Shown in pieces: positions 60,599 to 64,000 of a stretch of 64,000 nucleotides of DNA. Every line of letters begins with the position of its first letter. Within the stretch, counting starts at the first letter, position 1. Location: NCBI GenBank assembly GCA_045837725.1, contig JBEWZL010000145.1:310001-374000 (forward strand), in the 5' to 3' direction. Position numbers and translations under genes: made by a program. Source of the stretch: Vermamoeba vermiformis (lineage: Eukaryota; Tubulinea; Echinamoebida). A model generated the notes under the pieces. That model was not told the DNA's origin. It searched no databases and was given only the letters and a program-made list of their open reading frames with translations.

Positions 60599-61264
60599 TT
60601 ACAGATCGCTAAGTTCCTTTTTAAGAACATTTCGTCGTCGTTGCGAGAAGTTCTTTCGCTCATCTCGGTTGTTGATGACGGGGAAGAAATCAGCGGGCTT
60701 AGTGGCCTCAATAACTTCGTAAATATGATGAACTTCGCTATGAGCTTGCTGGTTTTGAGTCTTTTTGACACCTTTCTTGCCCTTTGGTCGCTTCATCTTG
60801 ATCTCAGTTCCTTTGCGACCCTTGACGAGGACCGGCTCCTCTTGCTCGGGCTCGCTAGAAGTATTGAAAGCGCTGATAACTTCGCGGTAAGATTTCTTTT
60901 GGGCTGGATTCGTTGAGTTCTTAACAACAACGGCCTTAGTCTTCTTCTTCTTGTACTCAGGATCTTCGTCAGAGGACCAATCTTCTGAGTCGGAGTCGTT
61001 GTCAATATTCTTCAAATCGTCGAGGAATTCCCATCGCTTTTTCTTGTTCAAGCTGTACTCGAGGTTGGGATTGAGCGAATCTTGAGCAACAAATGAATTG
61101 ATTCGAGAATCTTCGGGAATATGGTCGTGTCGAATGATTGAAGTAGCACCCTGGATAAATAGTTGTCTTTCAGGGCCTAATTTGACGGTGTTGCTGGTCT
61201 TAATGCCTTTACGGTATCCGCGGCTTCGGAGGTTAGGCTTTTGGTCAAAGGTAATGTCGGACAT
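60599..61264 (-). CDS. Charged, probably nuclear protein of unknown function, 221 aa
   Basis: One exon. It begins MSDITFDQKPNLRSRGYRKG, contains NPNLEYSLNKKKRWEFLDDL, an acidic stretch (DNDSDSEDWSSDEDPEYKKK), a Lys-rich segment (KMKRPKGKKGVKKTQ) and ends RRRNVLKKELSDL. Alternating acidic and basic blocks are usual for nucleolar or chromatin proteins. No catalytic domain. The family is not recognised. It lies 186 bp upstream of MIP, on the same strand. Confidence 0.75.
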   Translation of the reverse strand: MSDITFDQKPNLRSRGYRKGIKTSNTVKLGPERQLFIQGATSIIRHDHIPEDSRINSFVAQDSLNPNLEYSLNKKKRWEFLDDLKNIDNDSDSEDWSSDEDPEYKKKKTKAVVVKNSTNPAQKKSYREVISAFNTSSEPEQEEPVLVKGRKGTEIKMKRPKGKKGVKKTQNQQAHSEVHHIYEVIEATKPADFFPVINNRDERKNFSQRRRNVLKKELSDL

Positions 61265-62587
61265 AACTGGGCTGGCTATGGAGTAGCTGGTTTGTGGTAT
61301 TCTATTGGGTTAGAGAACTGAAAATAAACTTCTGTCAGAATTTGACTTTTAAAGCCTCGTTCTTACTGGGATCGCAGAATTTATTTCTGCGCTTTATGCT
61401 AATTTAGTCATTTCGCAAGATATTTCGGTGCAACAACACGCCCGATGCTTCTCGAATAAGAACCTTCTTTTAAAAGAATCGAGTAGAGTTCAAGAGAAAA
61501 TGTGCCCGAGATCTATTATTCAATTTCGAAATCAAAATGCAATCCGAAGGTGCTTTGTAAGGAATAATAGTGAATATTAGCCGTATAGATTATGGAGTAT
61601 ATGCAGGATTATGCAGGATAAATCGCACAGCCAAATGTAATTTTCAGAAAATTGCCATCCAAACACTGGCTTTGTTAAATATTCTAGAATAATTCCGAAT
61701 AATTAGATATACATACCAAATGCTTAGACCTGCTATTCAGCCTCGACCATTCGTCTTTCTCAATTATTTCGAAATTTCTTCAATCTAGATCAGTCTTCGT
61801 GCCACATTACCCTCTTGCCTTGCCTAATAGACTAACTTCGACAGAAAAATTCATTACATTTTGAACGTTAGAAGCTTCAGACGTCGAAAGCTAACTGGGT
61901 CAGATGATCTCTCCGAATGCAGCCGGCTGCATTTGTTGACTATTGCAGGCATCACCGATAAATTGCTTATAAAATTACCACGCGTATGAATTGTGTTGAA
62001 CGTCGAAGTAAATAAAATGATTGCGTTTTGGCCGTCTACCTAACGGTTACTTTTCTTAATTTTTAAACGTACGCGAGTTGTATAAAGTAGCACAAAGGCT
62101 ACTATCATTATATTTATATCAACTGCACCTATTATAATCAAATTATGACGTATATATTGTTATGAGCTCAACTAGGTATGTCACAAAGCGAATAGAACAT
62201 CTGCAATAATTAATCCGTTGGGTTAATTTATTGGCCCGCTAGATAGATAAAATAAGCATAAAATATTAATATATTATTTTATTCATTATTTTATATGCCA
62301 TTTGATCGTGTCGCAAATTTACCGCGAAGATTGCGGAGGGCTCGAATCCCCGTTTTTTTCTATCAACGTAAATCATCCGCGAATAACGATCATCTATATG
62401 CATATATAAATATGTTGCAGAAAATAATAGTAATGATAAATAATCAAGCCGTAGCGATTAACTTTTCCTTGATCGCCTTTTCGGCTTCGATAATATGACC
62501 CCTAAAATTCATTGGCTTATTTAACGATTATTTCCATATAATTTTGATTATAAATTTCATATTGATAATCATTTTTATTCTTGTAGT
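61265..62587. other. 1.3 kb gene-poor stretch with an 18-bp perfect palindrome
   Basis: The longest gap in the window. No ORF with a domain, no tRNA that I can fold. It contains AATGCAGCCGGCTGCATT (61916-61933), a perfect palindrome, and a short tandem TATGCAGGA/TTATGCAGGA near 61599-61619. The right part is AT-rich (about 62090-62290) and may contain the 5' end of the FAD oxidoreductase; a frame MPFDRVANLPRRLRRAR at 62295 is a possible but phase-mismatched first exon. Confidence 0.5.
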
Positions 62588-64000
62588 CCAATAGAAACCA
62601 TCGAAGTCGACGTATTAATTATTGGCGGCGGGATCCAAGGCCTGCTAGCCCTATATGAGCTTCAAGCCCAAATGCCGCATCTCAATGTTATATTAGTAAC
62701 CGAAGGAGAGCTCGGATCTGGTCAGACATTAAGCGGACAAGGTTATTTGCATAGTGGTTATTCTTATGCCGCCCACGAACCTGTTGTCAGCAGTATTAAA
62801 AAATCATGCTCATATTGGATCAAATTAATGAAGGTAAGGCACTATCATTGGCTTAGTTATCGTAGGGCTGCCCTTTACAATTATTGAATTATTTTTATCG
62901 ATTTATTTTATGCTTTTATTTAATAATTATCGTTTATTGGTAGATAAATTGGCAAATATCTATTTAACTAAAATTATACGAAATTATTGCGAGCAGATTG
63001 AACGATAATTAATTTTTATTGCTGGATCTGCCCATGTTTGGCCTAACGAATCTTCATAGGATAATGGAATTGATTACAATAACGGCCACAAATATTTTGC
63101 TGGTCCCAAGCCCTTTGTGGAGAGCTTAAGAGGATTTTGGAAGAAATCAGAGTTGCCTTATCAAGTGCTGCACAAAAAGACGTCATTACCTGGTGCCTTC
63201 AAAGACGGAAAATTATTCACAACAACAACCTCCGTGGTTAAAATCAACGACTTTTCGTTCAATATTGAAAAGCTGATACGAACACTAGCCCAGTCACTCA
63301 TACATCTGATGCTCAAAGGCACCGTTCAGTCGATTTTGCTCAACGACGATGGCTCGCGTGTAGATTCAGCGCGCGTGACACTGCCGAGCGGTGACAACAT
63401 TATAATCAAGACGAGATACATTGTGGCTGCTGCAGGACTCGGCACAAGAGCGCTGTTGGAATCAATCAAATCTGACAGTCAAGCGCAGTACTTTGCCAGC
63501 GAAGCAGCCAAGTTGCAAAATTACTGGGCCAATCACGTGATTTGCGTGCGAGGCAGGTCGGAGATCATTCCGGTGTGTTCAGGCATTTTTCAAGCGTTCG
63601 GACTGAGTATTTACGGTCACGAGCTGAACACGGAGGAGACACCGCTAGCATTCCCGAACATCTCAGACACAATCCTGACGCCGCCCCCGAGCAGTCCAGC
63701 AGTGCCAATCTACGAAGAGAGCGGCAGTGAATCAGAATCAAATCACTCAGAGGACCAACCACCGATGCCTCCGACACCGCCACCTGAAGCACGACCCAAG
63801 TACTCAATGTGGTATATTTATCCCGCGACATTAAAGGCGATGCAGTACGGTGCTGGCTCCAACCCGATTTTGTGGAACTCACCCGCCACAATCAGCAAAG
63901 ATATTGTCGGCGAAGCTACTAGGTACGTCGTACCCAACCATAAGTTATTGCGTGCTAACGGCATTCATTCCAGGAATTTATTTGAACTGTGCCCGAGGAT
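62588..64000 (+). CDS. FAD-dependent oxidoreductase (DAO-type), partial at the right edge
   Basis: The first clear exon follows an acceptor at 62587: IEVDVLIIGGGIQGLLALYE is the Rossmann FAD loop, then VTEGELGSGQTLSGQGYLHS, the DAO-fold glycine block. A second exon (from about 63060) runs NGHKYFAGPKPFVESLRGFW through RYIVAAAGLGTRALLES, the second FAD-contact strand, and has a Pro/Ser/Glu-rich insert (63660-63790). A splice at 63921 leads to an exon cut by the window edge. The start exon is unresolved. Substrate unknown. Confidence 0.75.

Noticed and set aside
62336-62358. tRNA-like GGGCTCGAATCCCC followed by T-run
   Set aside because: T-stem pairs poorly and no A-box or acceptor stem is found at the right distance.

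Overview
This window is nuclear DNA from a eukaryote. Genes are dense, lie on both strands and are cut by many short introns (mostly about 40-70 nt) that start GTAAGT or GTACGT and end in AG. Long reading frames are read with the standard code. Of 35 genes whose stop I could place, 29 end in TAA, 5 in TAG and 1 in TGA. The gene set (GATOR1 subunit NPRL3, elongin C, aprataxin, AMMECR1, Ras, a stand-alone LYS9-type saccharopine dehydrogenase, a Zn2Cys6-PAS transcription factor, a Sec-type thioredoxin reductase, a mitochondrial TilS) suggests a unicellular protist near the opisthokonts (nucleariid, early fungal or holozoan) or an amoebozoan. I cannot decide between these without a search.

Layout. 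1-12 kb: a left-edge repeat-bearing acidic protein, an ankyrin-RING protein, a CPBP-family membrane protease, a short coiled-coil gene, a decayed glycoside hydrolase mixed with a DEAH-helicase scrap, saccharopine dehydrogenase, and an ADCK1/MCP2-type kinase-like gene. 12-22 kb: a four-TM protein, Ras, selenoprotein thioredoxin reductase with a recognisable SECIS element, mitochondrial TilS, and an F-box protein. 22-35 kb: a 7-TM protein with a PA-like lumenal domain, a C2/EF-hand protein, an unknown gene, AMMECR1, aprataxin, elongin C, a COA4-like CX9C protein, uridine phosphorylase and glutathione S-transferase. 35-48.7 kb: NPRL3, a CHORD-like zinc protein, a PD-(D/E)XK-like protein, pterin carbinolamine dehydratase, an archaeal/bacterial-type phosphohexomutase, a DUF697-type GTPase, an NmrA-like reductase, a small ORF and a Zn2Cys6 factor. 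48.7-64 kb: a 5'-truncated flavin monooxygenase, a large P-loop protein, a coiled-coil ORF, a tandem pair of F-box/LRR genes, mitochondrial intermediate peptidase, a charged nuclear-type protein, a 1.3 kb gene-free stretch, and a FAD oxidoreductase running off the right edge.

Shared themes. Several products look mitochondrial (TrxR long form, TilS, ADCK1-like, COA4-like, MIP, possibly PCD). Many neighbours are divergent with only 100-170 bp between start codons. The strongest single result is the complete selenoprotein cassette: Gly-Cys-UGA-Gly-stop plus a downstream SECIS. The most unusual structures are the DUF697 GTPase gene lying between two copies of the phosphomutase 3' end, the LRR pair that shares a nearly identical 5' module but diverged repeats, and recurrent intronic motifs.
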